This document shows positions 44,363 through 53,680 of a stretch of 64,000 bases of DNA, in pieces. The translations under genes and the position numbers were made by a program. Under the pieces are notes generated by a model, which was not told the DNA's origin, made no database searches, and was given only the letters and a program-made list of their open reading frames with translations. How positions within the stretch are numbered: the stretch's first letter is position 1; the number at the start of each line of letters is the position of its first letter. Origin of the DNA: Mycobacterium uberis (GTDB taxonomy: Bacteria; Actinomycetota; Actinomycetes; Mycobacteriales; Mycobacteriaceae); assembly GCF_003408705.1 (NCBI RefSeq), contig NZ_QAYL01000018.1:18398-82397 (forward strand), given 5' to 3'.

Positions 44363-44820
44363 ATGTCGTCTTCTGTGATCATCGCACCTGAGGCTTTTGC
44401 CGCGGCGGCAGCACCGTTGACAACGGAGACTGTCCCGTTTGGTAGCGATGCAGTGTCGGCCGGCTATCACGAAGTTGTGTGGCGCCTACGCGCAGGATTT
44501 GCAGACGTTGAGTGCACGTACGGCGCTGCTTCATGAACAGTTTGTGCCGGCCTTTGAGCGGAGGCACGTACGCCGAGGCAGCGAACGCCTCGGCACTGCA
44601 GGAGTTGTTGAATGCGGTGAGCACGCCGACTAGGATTGTTGCCGAGCTGTCCACAGGTTGGCTAACGACGCGGATGGGATAGCAATAAATCCCATCGGCA
44701 TCACAGGTTACTGCACGGGTTGGCTGGCAAGCAACGCCAGTAACGACGGCATTGGAGCTGCCAACCGCGTCAACGGTGGAACCGGGGACTTGCTTTTGGC
44801 GCTAACGGATCGAACCAAAC
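44363..44820 (+). pseudogene. Decayed PE_PGRS family gene (position of Rv2591)
   Basis: ATG 44363 begins MSSSVIIAPEAFAAAAAPLT and TETVPFGSDAVSAGYHEVVW, a degraded PE domain. A shifted frame gives TLSARTALLHEQFVPAFE, another piece reads EAANASALQELLNAV then VSTPTRIVAELSTG, and a glycine-containing remnant (NGGTGDLLLALT) near 44790 is all that is left of a PGRS tail. M. tuberculosis has a PE_PGRS gene between the reductase and ruvB (memory). Several frameshifts. Confidence 0.8.
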
Positions 44821-44828
44821 GCCACAAC

Positions 44829-45866
44829 CTATTCGAACAACCCCGGTTGACTCACCCCGGCTGGCGGCGTCATGCCCAGGTGCGTCCAGGCCTGCGCCGT
44901 GGCCATCCGGCCGCGCGGAGTTCGCGCCACCATGCCGGCGCGCACTAGAAATGGCTCGCACACCTCTTCTACAGTGGCCACCTCCTCCCCGACCACCACC
45001 GCTAACGTCGAAACCCCAACCGGGCCGCCACTGAAGCTACAGGTCAGCGCCGACAGTACCGCCCGATCCAGTCGGTCCAAGCCATGCTCATCGACGTCGT
45101 AGACCGCCAGTGCTGACTTCGCGACATCGCGGGTGATGACGCCGTCAGCGCGCACCTCGGCGAAGTCACGGACCCGGCGCAGTAATCGGTTAGCGATCCG
45201 CGGCGTCCCACGCGAGCGTCGAGCGATCTCCGCGCTCGCCTCAGCGTCCAATTCGATGCCCAGAATTCCGGCCGCGCGAGCTAACACCCGCTCCAGCTCG
45301 CCAGGTTCGTAGAAATCCATGTGCGCAGTGAACCCGAATCGGTCACGCAGCGGCCCGGTCAGCGCGCCGGACCGGGTGGTCGCACCAACTAAGGTGAAGG
45401 GCGCGACTTCCAGGGGAATCGATGTCGCCCCAGGGCCTTTACCGACGACCACGTCGACCCGAAAGTCTTCCATCGCCAGGTACAGCATCTCCTCCGCAGG
45501 CCGGGCTATGCGGTGGATTTCATCGATGAACAACACGTCGTGCTCAACCAGGTTGGACAGCATTGCTGCTAGATCACCGGCGCGTTCCAGCGCAGGTCCG
45601 GAAGTCACCCGCAACGAGGAACCCAGTTCAGCAGCGATGATCATGGCCAGCGAGGTCTTACCTAGCCCCGGTGGGCCAGACAGCAAGATGTGGTCCGGCA
45701 TGCCGCCACGGTTCTTAGCCCCTTCGATGACCAACTGGAGCTGTTCACGCACCCGCGACTGACCGATAAACTCCCTCAATGAGCGCGGCCGCAGGCTGAC
45801 GTCAATGTCGCCCTCACCGACGGTCAGCGCCGGAGAAACATCCCGATCCACGTAGTCCTCGTTCAT
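44829..45866 (-). CDS. ruvB: Holliday junction branch-migration helicase RuvB
   Basis: 345 residues starting [20 protein letters not shown]. It is the hexameric AAA+ motor that drives branch migration with Ruv[13 protein letters not shown] is the conserved N-terminal box, Walker A is [18 protein letters not shown], Walker B is [19 protein letters not shown], sensor 1 is [19 protein letters not shown]. The C-terminal winged-helix has [18 protein letters not shown] and [17 protein letters not shown]. The ATG overlaps the ruvA stop by 4 bases. Last gene of ruvC-ruvA-ruvB behind the SOS box. Confidence 0.98.
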   Translation of the reverse strand: MNEDYVDRDVSPALTVGEGDIDVSLRPRSLREFIGQSRVREQLQLVIEGAKNRGGMPDHILLSGPPGLGKTSLAMIIAAELGSSLRVTSGPALERAGDLAAMLSNLVEHDVLFIDEIHRIARPAEEMLYLAMEDFRVDVVVGKGPGATSIPLEVAPFTLVGATTRSGALTGPLRDRFGFTAHMDFYEPGELERVLARAAGILGIELDAEASAEIARRSRGTPRIANRLLRRVRDFAEVRADGVITRDVAKSALAVYDVDEHGLDRLDRAVLSALTCSFSGGPVGVSTLAVVVGEEVATVEEVCEPFLVRAGMVARTPRGRMATAQAWTHLGMTPPAGVSQPGLFE

Positions 45867-46462
45867 CGAGCCTTACCCAACAACGACAGGGCGGCCCGCA
45901 GAGCACTGGATGTCGTCGCGTCATAGCATTCGACCAGCACCTGGTCGGTTGCCTCCTCGGCTTGCTTGGCCGCAAAACCCAGCCCGACCAGAGCGTCAAT
46001 CACAGGATTTCGCACCGCGTGGTCGTTAGCAGCAGCGCTCGCGGTTAATCCGGGTACCCCGACCACACCCACCTTGTCGCGTAACTCCAGCACCATCCGT
46101 TCAGCACCGCGTTTGCCAATGCCAGGCACCCGGGTCAGCGCGGCAACATCGCGATCGACCAGTGCCTGCCGCAGCGCCGTCGCGTCGTGCACGGCCAAGG
46201 TCGCCATGGCAAGGCGGGGCCCAACTCCCGACACCGACAACAACGTTAGGAACAAGTCACGGTTCTCGGTGTCGGAAAACCCGTACAACGTCATCGAGTC
46301 CTCACGCACAACCATTGCGGTAACCAGTTGGGCCTGGCTGCCCTGTCGCAGCGTTGCCAACGTCGACGGTGTGGCGTTGACCCGGTAGCCAATGCCGGCG
46401 GCTTCAATGACAGCATGGTCAAGTGCCACCTCGAGCACCTCACCGCGGACTGAGTAGATCAT
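45863..46462 (-). CDS. ruvA: Holliday junction-binding protein RuvA
   Basis: 199 residues starting [20 protein letters not shown]. The N-terminal OB-fold (1-62) is followed by two helix-hairpin-helix motifs ([18 protein letters not shown] and [20 protein letters not shown]) and a C-terminal domain III that contacts RuvB ([20 protein letters not shown]). It overlaps ruvC and ruvB by 4 bases each (ATGA), so the three are translationally coupled. Confidence 0.97.
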   Translation of the reverse strand: MIYSVRGEVLEVALDHAVIEAAGIGYRVNATPSTLATLRQGSQAQLVTAMVVREDSMTLYGFSDTENRDLFLTLLSVSGVGPRLAMATLAVHDATALRQALVDRDVAALTRVPGIGKRGAERMVLELRDKVGVVGVPGLTASAAANDHAVRNPVIDALVGLGFAAKQAEEATDQVLVECYDATTSSALRAALSLLGKAR

Positions 46463-47025
46463 CGGGCGCTCTTAACCTTGCCGGCCACCTTGGCCCGATA
46501 AGCCTGACGATGTTGCACGGCCAGAGCCTCGGCCGTAGCCATCCGCGTGATCATCGGCGCTCTCCAGCAGTGGCAGATTGCCAGGGCCAACGCGTCGGCC
46601 GCATCGGCCGATGTCGGTTTAATTTGCAGCGCAAGGATTTTGGTAACCATCGCGGTAACTTGCGCCTTGTCGGCGGCACCATTGCCGGTGACTGCAGCCT
46701 TCACCTCGCTGGGGGTATGGAAGTGCACGTCAATACCACATCTCGCTGCGGCCAACGCGACCACCCCGCCGGCTTGCGCCGTACCCATCACCGTCGACAC
46801 ATTCTGCTGAGAAAAAACCCTCTCGATGACCATGACATCCGGTTGATGGGTGTCTAACCAGTGCTCGACGACATCGCTGATGGCGAGCAACCGCTTAGAC
46901 ACCGGGGTGTCCGATGATGTGCGCACCACGTCGACATCCAACGCGACAACGTGGCGACCGCGTCCATTTTCGACGACAGACAACCCGCACCGCGTCAACC
47001 CGGGATCGACACCCATCACGCGCAT
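46459..47025 (-). CDS. ruvC: Crossover junction endodeoxyribonuclease RuvC
   Basis: 188 residues from ATG 47025 ([20 protein letters not shown]), with GGGGAGC five bases upstream; the frame is open to 47151 but the SOS box lies in that part, so the long form is rejected. RuvC is the dimeric RNase H-fold resolvase. The catalytic acidic residues sit in [10 protein letters not shown] (Asp7), VIERVFSQ (Glu), and [15 protein letters not shown] (two Asp). First gene of the operon; the start is 20 bases from a LexA box, fitting SOS induction. Confidence 0.97.
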   Translation of the reverse strand: MRVMGVDPGLTRCGLSVVENGRGRHVVALDVDVVRTSSDTPVSKRLLAISDVVEHWLDTHQPDVMVIERVFSQQNVSTVMGTAQAGGVVALAAARCGIDVHFHTPSEVKAAVTGNGAADKAQVTAMVTKILALQIKPTSADAADALALAICHCWRAPMITRMATAEALAVQHRQAYRAKVAGKVKSAR

Positions 47026-47045
47026 CACATGCTCCCCATCCAGCA

Positions 47046-47061
47046 CCGAACATTTGTTCGG
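47046..47061. promoter_or_regulatory. LexA SOS box upstream of ruvCAB
   Basis: CCGAACATTTGTTCGG is a perfect 16-base palindrome apart from its central spacer and contains the exact SOS core CGAAC-N4-GTTCG. It lies 20 bases upstream of the ruvC ATG, suited to repression of the operon by LexA. It shares core and spacer with the box at 26807-26822. Confidence 0.85.
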
Positions 47062-47150
47062 TAGTCTAGCGGCCAACCTCGACAGCATCGGGTAGGACAC
47101 GCGGTGGCACGGCTTGCCGGACGTCCCCATAACACCGGTCGAACCCACCA

Positions 47151-47254
47151 AAAACTGTTAATTTAAAAACTGTTAATTTAATGTACGCACTTGTAATTTA
47201 ATGTACGCACTTGTAATTTAATGTACGCACTTGTAATTTAATGTGCGCACTCGC
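47151..47254. repeat. Two adjacent AT-rich tandem repeats upstream of ruvC
   Basis: Two copies of a 15-base unit (AAAACTGTTAATTTA, 47151-47180) are followed by three exact copies of a 20-base unit (ATGTACGCACTTGTAATTTA, 47181-47240) and a diverged partial fourth (ATGTGCGCACTCGC, 47241-47254). The two units share the element GTTAATTTA / TGTAATTTA, suggesting one grew from the other. Copies are contiguous with no spacers, so this is a minisatellite, not a CRISPR array. It lies about 90 bases upstream of the SOS box and could vary between isolates. Confidence 0.9.
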
Positions 47255-47276
47255 CGTCCGGCACAGAAAGGTCTGT

Positions 47277-47890
47277 GTGGAATCACTGCTGTTCCCTCTT
47301 GCCGCGGTGCTGTTCATCGCATCCATCGTTACTCTCGTAACGGCTTTGCGGCGACCCAAGACACCGACCCAGCCAGGCTGACGTTAGGACCCGCTTGCCG
47401 TTAACGCGATGCCGCAATTCGGGCCCCGACAACTCGACCCCAGGGCCATCGTCAGCTATGGCAACGTCGACTACGTAGTCCACCGGATCGATCACCTACC
47501 GTGAAAGCCTCTTCATCTGGCGGGAGCATTTGCTGGTAAAATAACAACCAGCCGATCTGGTTCAGTGTCGAAAACAACTATGGATGTCTCAAATTGGCGA
47601 TGTGGGCTACCCGCGAAGACCTCGAGTCGTTGCAGCCCGACGACCAACACGTTGTCGACGGCGTGACGTTTAACGAATCCGAGCGTGACCGCACCAGCTA
47701 TACCACCAAAGGCACGGCAAGCCTGCCATCCGGCGAGGAGATGAACTTCGCTGCCTACGCCGACGAGACCACGCTGCTGTCGTTCGAGCGCTGGGCGCCA
47801 AGCATGTCACAGGAAATACCGACCGGAAAATCTGTGCTGGCCGACAAGCTCACCGTTTACCACGCGCCCCCGACATGGCCAGCTACGTCC
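47277..47890 (+). pseudogene. Decayed DUF4178 membrane-anchored protein gene (Rv2597-like)
   Basis: GTG 47277 (AGAAAGG upstream) begins VESLLFPLAAVLFIASIVTL, VTALRRPKTPTQPG and stops; this is the membrane anchor. Shifted frames give QLDPRAIVSYGNVDYVV and IWFSVENNYGCLKLAMWATR, then an open frame EDLESLQPDDQHVVDGVTFN, ERDRTSYTTKGTASLPSGEE and ETTLLSFERWAPSMSQEIPT, then GKSVLADKLTVYHAPP. Two or more frameshifts. DUF4178 proteins of unknown function occur next to a DUF350 protein and a spermidine-synthase-like gene in many actinobacteria; those partners are not recognisable here. Confidence 0.82.
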
Positions 47891-48136
47891 TGGAACACCC
47901 CGGACCGAAGCATCCTGCTGCTGGAGGTCCTCAACGCATCGCATGTGGCGACAATCGAACACTCCAGCTGCCACTTCTCTGAGCAGATCTCCCGAACTGT
48001 CAGCAGCTCTGTAAACGATCTGCCGGAGTACGCCGACACGGCCGGCTACCTTCTTCACATCCCGCACCGATACGCACGAGGAAGAGACGTTTTGCTGGCT
48101 CGCACACGAACGCGCACAGCCAACCGGGTGGCTTGA
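47891..48136 (+). pseudogene. Relic of the gene following the DUF4178 gene (Rv2598-like?)
   Basis: The open frame continues past the DUF4178 end with RSILLLEVLNASHVATIEHS, SCHFSEQISRTVSSS and NDLPEYADTAGYLLHIPHRY, then ARGRDVLLARTR. This reads like a genuine protein (balanced composition, HxxRxARG pattern) and I think it is the conserved hypothetical that follows Rv2597 in M. tuberculosis, but I am not certain. Fusion to the previous frame and the lack of its own start make it a pseudogene. No function known. Confidence 0.5.
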
Positions 48137-48139
48137 CAG

Positions 48140-48490
48140 CATGTTCCTCGGCGATGATGCCGCGTCGACCGCCCTTGCCGCCGAACCCGACAGTATCGGC
48201 TGAGACGCTGGCGGACGTGGCGCCTGTATCCGCGACATCCCTTGGATACCGGCCGCGTTGGCCGTTGCCGCCACCGGTCGCTAATTTTCGGGATTCATAT
48301 TGCTGAAACAGAAATATCAGCTCGTATATCGCATCATAAACGAGTCCTGGCCTACGGTGGTTTAGGCGGGTTTGCCCTGTCGCTGGTGCTACGCACCGGT
48401 CGCCATATGTTGCTGTTCAACCTTAGCAACAGGGCCCAGCGGTAAGTACCCACCGCAGGCAGCAGCTTGGTGTTGTGAGGAGAAACTCTT
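48140..48490. other. Unassigned decayed stretch
   Basis: M. tuberculosis has a DUF350 membrane protein and a spermidine-synthase-like gene (speE) in this interval (memory). No piece of either can be recognised on either strand. Short frames are open by chance only. Confidence 0.45.
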
Positions 48491-49038
48491 ATGATTAATG
48501 TCTCTATAGACTTAGAACTACTCGGAGCAGCAGTCGCCGACCTGGAAGGCATCGCTGCGCAGCTGGTTTTCAGTAATGTCGAGGCGACCTCGGCAAGGAT
48601 CGGTACCATGCCTGCGGCCACCGACGAGGTGTCAGCACTTAACGCGGTGCGCAAGGCGAGCTACATCAAGCTATCGCTGCTGAGGCAGCAGTGCTGCATG
48701 AGCAGTTTGCCAACGCCCCTGCGGCTGGTGCGGATTCCTAATAACCGGCACCGAGGCCGCCAACATGGCGATAGCGGCGGCTCCGGAGTGCCACCCACTG
48801 GGATAACGGCTCACAGGTTTCACTAGACGATACCGTTCTGCATATCCCCATAAATGCGACTGCCGGTAAAGCCCCACCGACATCGGTCAACACTGGAGTG
48901 GTGACGGCAAATCTGCCGCAGATGGCAATGGGCGCCGCGGTCGCCAACCCGGGTAACTTGCCGACCACCCGAGAAATGATCGCCGCGGAGCTGGCGCTTT
49001 TCAAGGAATTGCCTGGTCGGTATGAGGACGCCGTGTGA
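48491..49038 (+). pseudogene. Decayed PE-like gene with a conserved-looking C-terminal tail
   Basis: ATG 48491 follows GAGGAGA and begins MINVSIDLELLGAAVADLEG, IAAQLVFSNVEATSARIGTM, PAATDEVSALNAVRKASYIK, an eroded PE domain. A shifted frame gives AEAAVLHEQFANAPAAGADS and TGTEAANMA. After another break a clean frame reads DDTVLHIPINATAGKAPPTS, NTGVVTANLPQMAMGAAVAN and TTREMIAAELALFKELPGRY, then EDAV and a stop at 49036-49038. The tail is unlike the usual PGRS region and I cannot name it. I remember no PE gene at this spot in M. tuberculosis. Confidence 0.65.
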
Positions 49039-49161
49039 CTGGACGATCACGTCACCACGGCAGCGCCGAGGCGCATTACGATTCGGCCTGGGGGTTTGGT
49101 CCGGCACTGGGAGGGTTTTTACACTTTGAAACTGGGGAGCCGGCGGCGGCTTTTGATCCGA

Positions 49162-49950
49162 CTAAATCCTGACCCAGTGTGTACGGCCGTGGCTCAATTC
49201 GTCATCAAGAGCGGCCAGCACCCTGTCGGATACGTCGACATTGGTCCAGACATTCTGCACGTCGTCGCTGTCCTCCAGCGCGTCGACAAGCTTGAATACC
49301 TTACGGGCGCCATTGAGGTCGACGGGCACGCTGACCGACGGTTGGAAACTGGCTTCAGCCGACTCGTAGTCGATGCCGGCATCCTGCAACGCGGTGCGGA
49401 CCACGACCAGATCACCTGGTTCGGCGATCACCTCGAAGCTGTCACCAAGGTCATTGACCTCCTCAGCGCCGGCGTCTAGCACCGCGGTGAGCACATCGTC
49501 TTCGGTGAGACCGTTCTTCTCCAAGGTGATCACACCCTTGCGGGAGAACAAGTAGGTCACCGACCCCGGATCAGCCATGGTACCGCCGTTGCGGGTCATC
49601 GCCACCCGCACCTCACTGGCTGCGCGGTTGCGGTTATCAGTCAAGCATTCGATCAATACCGCCACACCATAGGGTGCGTAGCCCTCGTAGATGACGGTTT
49701 GCCAATCGGCGCCACCGGCCTCCTCGCCAGCGCCGCGCTTGCGTGCCCGTTCGATGTTCTCGTTGGGTACCGAGCTCTTCTTCGCTTTCTGGATAGCATC
49801 GTAGAGCGTTGGGTTACCCGCTGAATCACCGCCACCGACACGCGCCGCAACCTCGATGTTTTTGATCAGTCGGGCGAACATTTTGCCGCGGCGGGCGTCA
49901 ATGACGGCCTTTTTGTGCTTTGTGGTGGCCCACTTGGAATGGCCGCTCAT
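49162..49950 (-). CDS. YebC/PmpR family protein (TACO1-like) with a short read-on tail
   Basis: 262 residues starting [20 protein letters not shown], the invariant YebC N-terminus. The core has [40 protein letters not shown] and [20 protein letters not shown]. YebC proteins act either as DNA-binding regulators or, as shown recently for several bacteria, as ribosome-associated factors easing proline stalling. The M. tuberculosis protein ends ...AALDDE (memory); here the frame reads past that point for 11 more residues ([11 protein letters not shown]), probably through a one-base change at the original stop. The core is intact, so it is likely functional. Confidence 0.93.
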   Translation of the reverse strand: MSGHSKWATTKHKKAVIDARRGKMFARLIKNIEVAARVGGGDSAGNPTLYDAIQKAKKSSVPNENIERARKRGAGEEAGGADWQTVIYEGYAPYGVAVLIECLTDNRNRAASEVRVAMTRNGGTMADPGSVTYLFSRKGVITLEKNGLTEDDVLTAVLDAGAEEVNDLGDSFEVIAEPGDLVVVRTALQDAGIDYESAEASFQPSVSVPVDLNGARKVFKLVDALEDSDDVQNVWTNVDVSDRVLAALDDELSHGRTHWVRI

Positions 49951-50165
49951 TGGTGTGTAGTACCTCGCTCTATAGCCTGAAAGTCACCCAAAAGAGTGTA
50001 CGTGCCGACCGGCGCTGGCCGCCCGCTTCCTAAGTCCGAAACGTCACAGAATTTTTAGGACATGCCGGCTTGAAGCAGTACTAGAGCGCATGTGCTAACA
50101 CTACTTTAAAGCGTTTCACCACCCATCGAAAGTATAGATGCTGCTGATGTGCGTGTTCTAGGCAC
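49951..50165. other. Intergenic region between pdxT and yebC
   Basis: About 215 bases with no open frame of interest; it must contain the yebC promoter. No repeat, hairpin or recognisable operator was seen. Confidence 0.5.
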
Positions 50166-50762
50166 TCAGACGACTCCGGTGACAATGTCGACGAATAGCC
50201 GATGGATGCGGCTGTCACCAGTCATCTCCGGGTGAAACGCCGTGGCCAACACCGGACCCTTCCGCACCGCGACGATGTGGCCAGCAGCTCGAGCCAGCAC
50301 CTGCACGCCGTCGCCAACCCGTTCCACCCACGGTGCACGGATGAACACCGCGCGCACCGGATCAACAAGACCGGCGAACGCAATATCGTCTTCAAAAGAA
50401 TCGACTTGGCGCCCAAAAGCGTTACGCCGCACCGTCATATCGACTGCGCACAGTGGCAGTGCTTCCCGCCCGCCCGCGCCAGCATTGAGGATCTCACTGG
50501 CAAGCAAAATCATACCGGCGCATACGCCGTAAGCCGGCAGCCCATCAGCCAGCCGCGCCCGCAACAGCTCCAGCAAGCCGCAGTCGAGCAGCAGGTGGCT
50601 CATAGTGGTTGATTCCCCACCGGGAATGACCAGCGCATCAACTGCATCCAGCTCGCCGCTGTAGCGTACCGGCATGGAGTCAGCTCCAGCTTCGCGCAGC
50701 ACCGCGAGGTGTTCACGGGTATCACCTTGCAGCGCCAAGACACCAATCCTCGGAAGATTCAC
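50166..50762 (-). CDS. pdxT: Pyridoxal 5'-phosphate synthase glutaminase subunit
   Basis: 198 residues from a GTG start ([20 protein letters not shown]). It is a class I glutamine amidotransferase that hydrolyses glutamine and channels ammonia to Pdx[13 protein letters not shown] is the family's glutamine-site motif, the nucleophile is in [14 protein letters not shown], and the His-Glu pair is in [17 protein letters not shown]. Together with pdxS it makes PLP directly from ribose 5-phosphate, glyceraldehyde 3-phosphate and glutamine. A thioesterase gene sits between the two, 7 bases from pdxT, as in M. tuberculosis. Confidence 0.97.
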   Translation of the reverse strand: MNLPRIGVLALQGDTREHLAVLREAGADSMPVRYSGELDAVDALVIPGGESTTMSHLLLDCGLLELLRARLADGLPAYGVCAGMILLASEILNAGAGGREALPLCAVDMTVRRNAFGRQVDSFEDDIAFAGLVDPVRAVFIRAPWVERVGDGVQVLARAAGHIVAVRKGPVLATAFHPEMTGDSRIHRLFVDIVTGVV

Positions 50763-50769
50763 AACGCGC

Positions 50770-51615
50770 TCACTGTGGGGTCGGCTGGTATCCGTGGGGA
50801 AACCGGGTCAGCCCCTCCTGCATGACGGCGGCCACCATCGCCCCGTTTCGGTCAAAGATCTTGCCTTGGGTTAGCGCGCGGCCGGCTTGCGCGGACGGCG
50901 ACGACTGATCGTAAAGCAGCCATTCGTCGGCGCGAAACGGCCGCATGAACCACAGCGCGTGATCCAACGATGCCACCTGAAGAACGTCGCACTCACCCGG
51001 ATGGATCGACCACGCCGTGCCCAGCAACGTCAGATCGCTTATGTAGGCCAGCGCGCAGATGTGCAGAACCGGGTCGTCAGGCAATGGATCGCGATGACGG
51101 AACCACACCTGCTGCTGGGCAACCTTGCCCGGTTTAGGATCGAGTAGCTTACGCGGCACTCTGCGCAGATCCCATTCCTGAAACTGCTTGATGGCCTCGC
51201 CGTCGAACGCCTTCATGCGACTGACCTTGGGCAGTTCCTCGGGGTCCGGCGCCGGCGGCATCTCGTCCTGGTGGGCGAGGCCCTGTTGCGGCGTCTGAAA
51301 CGACGCCGACATATGAAAGATGTTCTGACCGTGCTGCACTGCGCTGACGCGGCGGGTGCAAAAAGAACCGCCGTCGCGGACATGCTCAACTAGAAAGACA
51401 GTAGGCGCGCCTGCGTCTCCCGGTAACAAGAAGTAGCTGTGTAACGAATGCACACGATACCGCTCGTCGACCGTACGCACCGCCGACACCAGAGATTGCC
51501 CTGCCACCCGACCGCCAAAAGCGCGGTTCCGATTTTCCGGTGCCGGGCTGGCTACGCCGCCACGGAAAATGTTGACCTCGAGCTGCTCCAGGTCCAGGAT
51601 TTCCTCGATTGCCAC
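50770..51615 (-). CDS. tesB: Acyl-CoA thioesterase II (TesB2)
   Basis: 281 residues from a GTG start ([20 protein letters not shown]). It is a double hot-dog thioesterase that hydrolyses medium to long acyl-CoA. The first hot-dog has [18 protein letters not shown], with [14 protein letters not shown] and [20 protein letters not shown]. The second has [12 protein letters not shown] with the catalytic Asp, [20 protein letters not shown] and [20 protein letters not shown] with the catalytic polar residues. It is embedded between pdxS (9 bases) and pdxT (7 bases), so coexpressed; no biochemical reason for the pairing is known to me. Confidence 0.95.
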   Translation of the reverse strand: MAIEEILDLEQLEVNIFRGGVASPAPENRNRAFGGRVAGQSLVSAVRTVDERYRVHSLHSYFLLPGDAGAPTVFLVEHVRDGGSFCTRRVSAVQHGQNIFHMSASFQTPQQGLAHQDEMPPAPDPEELPKVSRMKAFDGEAIKQFQEWDLRRVPRKLLDPKPGKVAQQQVWFRHRDPLPDDPVLHICALAYISDLTLLGTAWSIHPGECDVLQVASLDHALWFMRPFRADEWLLYDQSSPSAQAGRALTQGKIFDRNGAMVAAVMQEGLTRFPHGYQPTPQ

Positions 51616-51624
51616 GACCCGTTT

Positions 51625-52548
51625 TTACCAGCCCCGCTGGGCCAGCCGATCGGACTGCGCGAACTGCTCAACATTGATGCCTACCATCGCCTCACCTAGC
51701 CGGCGCGAAACCTTGGCCAGCACATCAGGATCGTCGTAGAACGTGGTGGCCTTAACGATCGCTGTAGCACGCTGTGCCGGATCGCCGGACTTAAAGATGC
51801 CTGAACCCACAAAGACACCCTCAGCACCGAGCTGCATCATCATTGCCGCATCGGCGGGCGTGGCAATTCCACCTGCGGTGAACAGCGTAACCGGCAGCTT
51901 GCCTGTCCGGGCCACTTCGACGACGAGCTCATAGGGTGCCTGCAATTCCTTTGCCGCAACATACAACTCGTCCTCAGACAACGACATCAGCCGGCGGATG
52001 TCACCTACGATAGCCCGCATATGGGTGGTTGCGTTGGACACATCACCGGTACCGGCTTCGCCCTTGGACCGGATCATCGCTGCCCCCTCGTTAATGCGCC
52101 GTAGCGCCTCACCAAGATTGATGGCTCCACACACAAACGGCACGGTGAACTTCCACTTGTCGATGTGATGGGTGTAGTCGGCGGGAGTAAGCACCTCGGA
52201 TTCGTCGATGTAGTCGACATTCAAGCTCTGCAGGATCTGGGCCTCGACGAAATGTCCGATCCGCGCTTTGGCCATCACCGGAATCGTGACCGCGGCAATG
52301 ATGCCCTCAATCATGTCGGGGTCGCTCATACGCGACACCCCACCCTGAGCGCGGATATCGGCGGGCACCCTTTCCAGCGCCATCACCGCGACGGCACCGG
52401 CACCCTCGGCGATTCTGGCCTGCTCGGGAGTAACGACGTCCATGATGACGCCACCCTTGAGCATCTCGGCCATGCCGCGCTTCACCCGCGCCGTTCCGGT
52501 CTGGCCGGAAACCAACTGAGCCTGGTTCGACTGTGCGGCACTATCCAC
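51625..52548 (-). CDS. pdxS: Pyridoxal 5'-phosphate synthase subunit PdxS
   Basis: 307 residues from a GTG start ([20 protein letters not shown]). It is the synthase half of the DXP-independent PLP pathway, a (beta/alpha)8 barrel forming dodecamers. The first active-site Lys is in the N-terminal [20 protein letters not shown] region and [12 protein letters not shown], the second in [19 protein letters not shown]. Phosphate loops [19 protein letters not shown] and [14 protein letters not shown] are present. It is first of pdxS-tesB-pdxT. In M. tuberculosis pdxH and a PPE gene follow upstream of this start (memory); here only 73 bases separate it from the NUDIX gene, so that segment has been cleanly deleted. 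Confidence 0.98.
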   Translation of the reverse strand: MDSAAQSNQAQLVSGQTGTARVKRGMAEMLKGGVIMDVVTPEQARIAEGAGAVAVMALERVPADIRAQGGVSRMSDPDMIEGIIAAVTIPVMAKARIGHFVEAQILQSLNVDYIDESEVLTPADYTHHIDKWKFTVPFVCGAINLGEALRRINEGAAMIRSKGEAGTGDVSNATTHMRAIVGDIRRLMSLSEDELYVAAKELQAPYELVVEVARTGKLPVTLFTAGGIATPADAAMMMQLGAEGVFVGSGIFKSGDPAQRATAIVKATTFYDDPDVLAKVSRRLGEAMVGINVEQFAQSDRLAQRGW

Positions 52549-52621
52549 GAAACTTTTCTCTCCCTCAACATTATCTGCTTAACCCACTCTAGTAGTGGTT
52601 AAGAAACGAGCTTTGCCCTGC

Positions 52622-53680
52622 TCAACGAATCGACAGCAACACGCCGGCGCTGCGCGTAGTTGCCGTGCCTGCCGCGTTACCGGTCGAGATATCCGCCAAT
52701 TGGTTGGCCGCGGGCAGGAGTTCACCCAGCTGCCGCGGGTAAACCTGCTCACCGGACGCCACCAGCTCCGCAATGTCATTGGCATCGCACCAACGCGACC
52801 CGTGCAGGTAGCGGTGTTCCAACTCGGTCCGCCCCACGCTAGACGGCTCAAATCGCCGCGTGCGGTACACCAAGTAGAATTCTTCACTGTCGACCATCGA
52901 ACCGTTGAACTCGAAAATCGCGTCGCGCCGCCAAATAGGTCCGACCATATCTGCCGGAGTAACCCGCAGGCCGGTTTCTTCGGCTAGCTCCCGCGCTGCG
53001 GCCGCCGCCAACCGTTCGCCCGGTCGCACTTCGCCACCAACGGTGATCCACCACCTGGGTGCGCGGCCGTTGGTAATCGTCGGATCCGAACCGCACAGCA
53101 ACAACACCGCCCCGGTTTCATCAAGGAGCACCACCCGCGCCGAGGTCCGCTGGTTCAACACACCATGATCACTGTGCGCCAACGCGTGGTGTCGCTCGAC
53201 GATCTCAAAATAGGTCGGCAGCACAGCGGTCCCACCAAGCCGTAAAGTGCGTACCAGACGTCGTTCGCCCAGTGTGAGGGTGTCACGGACCGCATCGTTG
53301 TGGAATCGACGGGCCAGCACCACGCGGGCTTCAGCGTCGGCCAACTCTGCTATTAAAGCCGCCGGCAATAACGCCGGATCAACCATCGCCAACGCGGCCG
53401 AGAGCTCGTTTTCCGCGTTTTCTCGCGCATGCCGAGGGGCGCACTCAGCGGCGTCGGCCAGCGCCTCCAACCGCCTGCCCGGTACAGCACCGCCGTACGC
53501 ATCGATCGCCACAGCACGTGCCACCACCGCGCGCCGCGCCAATGCGCCATCTAGAGCTTGCCACGACAGATCATAGCGAACGTGCAACCGGTCCAGTCGA
53601 TTGGCCGTCTGATATCCCCAACTGCCCGCCACCATGGCCAGCATTACCAGCACCACGATCGTCAGCATCAGCCACGTCAT
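52622..53680 (-). CDS. Membrane-anchored NUDIX hydrolase (Rv2609c-like)
   Basis: 352 residues starting MTWLMLTIVVLVMLAMVAGS. An N-terminal membrane helix (3-20) precedes an all-helical, Ala-rich region resembling LemA-like proteins (about 30-150). A C-terminal NUDIX domain (about 185-325) follows with a complete box, GGEVRPGERLAAAAARELAE then ETGL. The substrate is unknown. The ATG overlaps the pimA stop by one base, so it belongs to the thrS-...-pimA operon; the position hints at a role linked to glycolipid or nucleotide-sugar metabolism (inference only). Confidence 0.9.
   Translation of the reverse strand: MTWLMLTIVVLVMLAMVAGSWGYQTANRLDRLHVRYDLSWQALDGALARRAVVARAVAIDAYGGAVPGRRLEALADAAECAPRHARENAENELSAALAMVDPALLPAALIAELADAEARVVLARRFHNDAVRDTLTLGERRLVRTLRLGGTAVLPTYFEIVERHHALAHSDHGVLNQRTSARVVLLDETGAVLLLCGSDPTITNGRAPRWWITVGGEVRPGERLAAAAARELAEETGLRVTPADMVGPIWRRDAIFEFNGSMVDSEEFYLVYRTRRFEPSSVGRTELEHRYLHGSRWCDANDIAELVASGEQVYPRQLGELLPAANQLADISTGNAAGTATTRSAGVLLSIR

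Noticed and set aside
46459..47151. Longer RuvC starting at 47151
   Set aside because: The extra 42 codons contain the SOS box and are unlike RuvC; ATG 47025 has a good ribosome-binding site and gives the family length.
47181..47254. Possible CRISPR array
   Set aside because: The 20-base units are contiguous with no spacers, and no cas gene is present. It is a tandem minisatellite.
47277..47381. A 34-codon single-helix membrane peptide gene with its own ribosome-binding site
   Set aside because: It matches the N-terminal anchor of the DUF4178 protein that continues in other frames downstream, so it is the start of a pseudogene and not a separate small gene.
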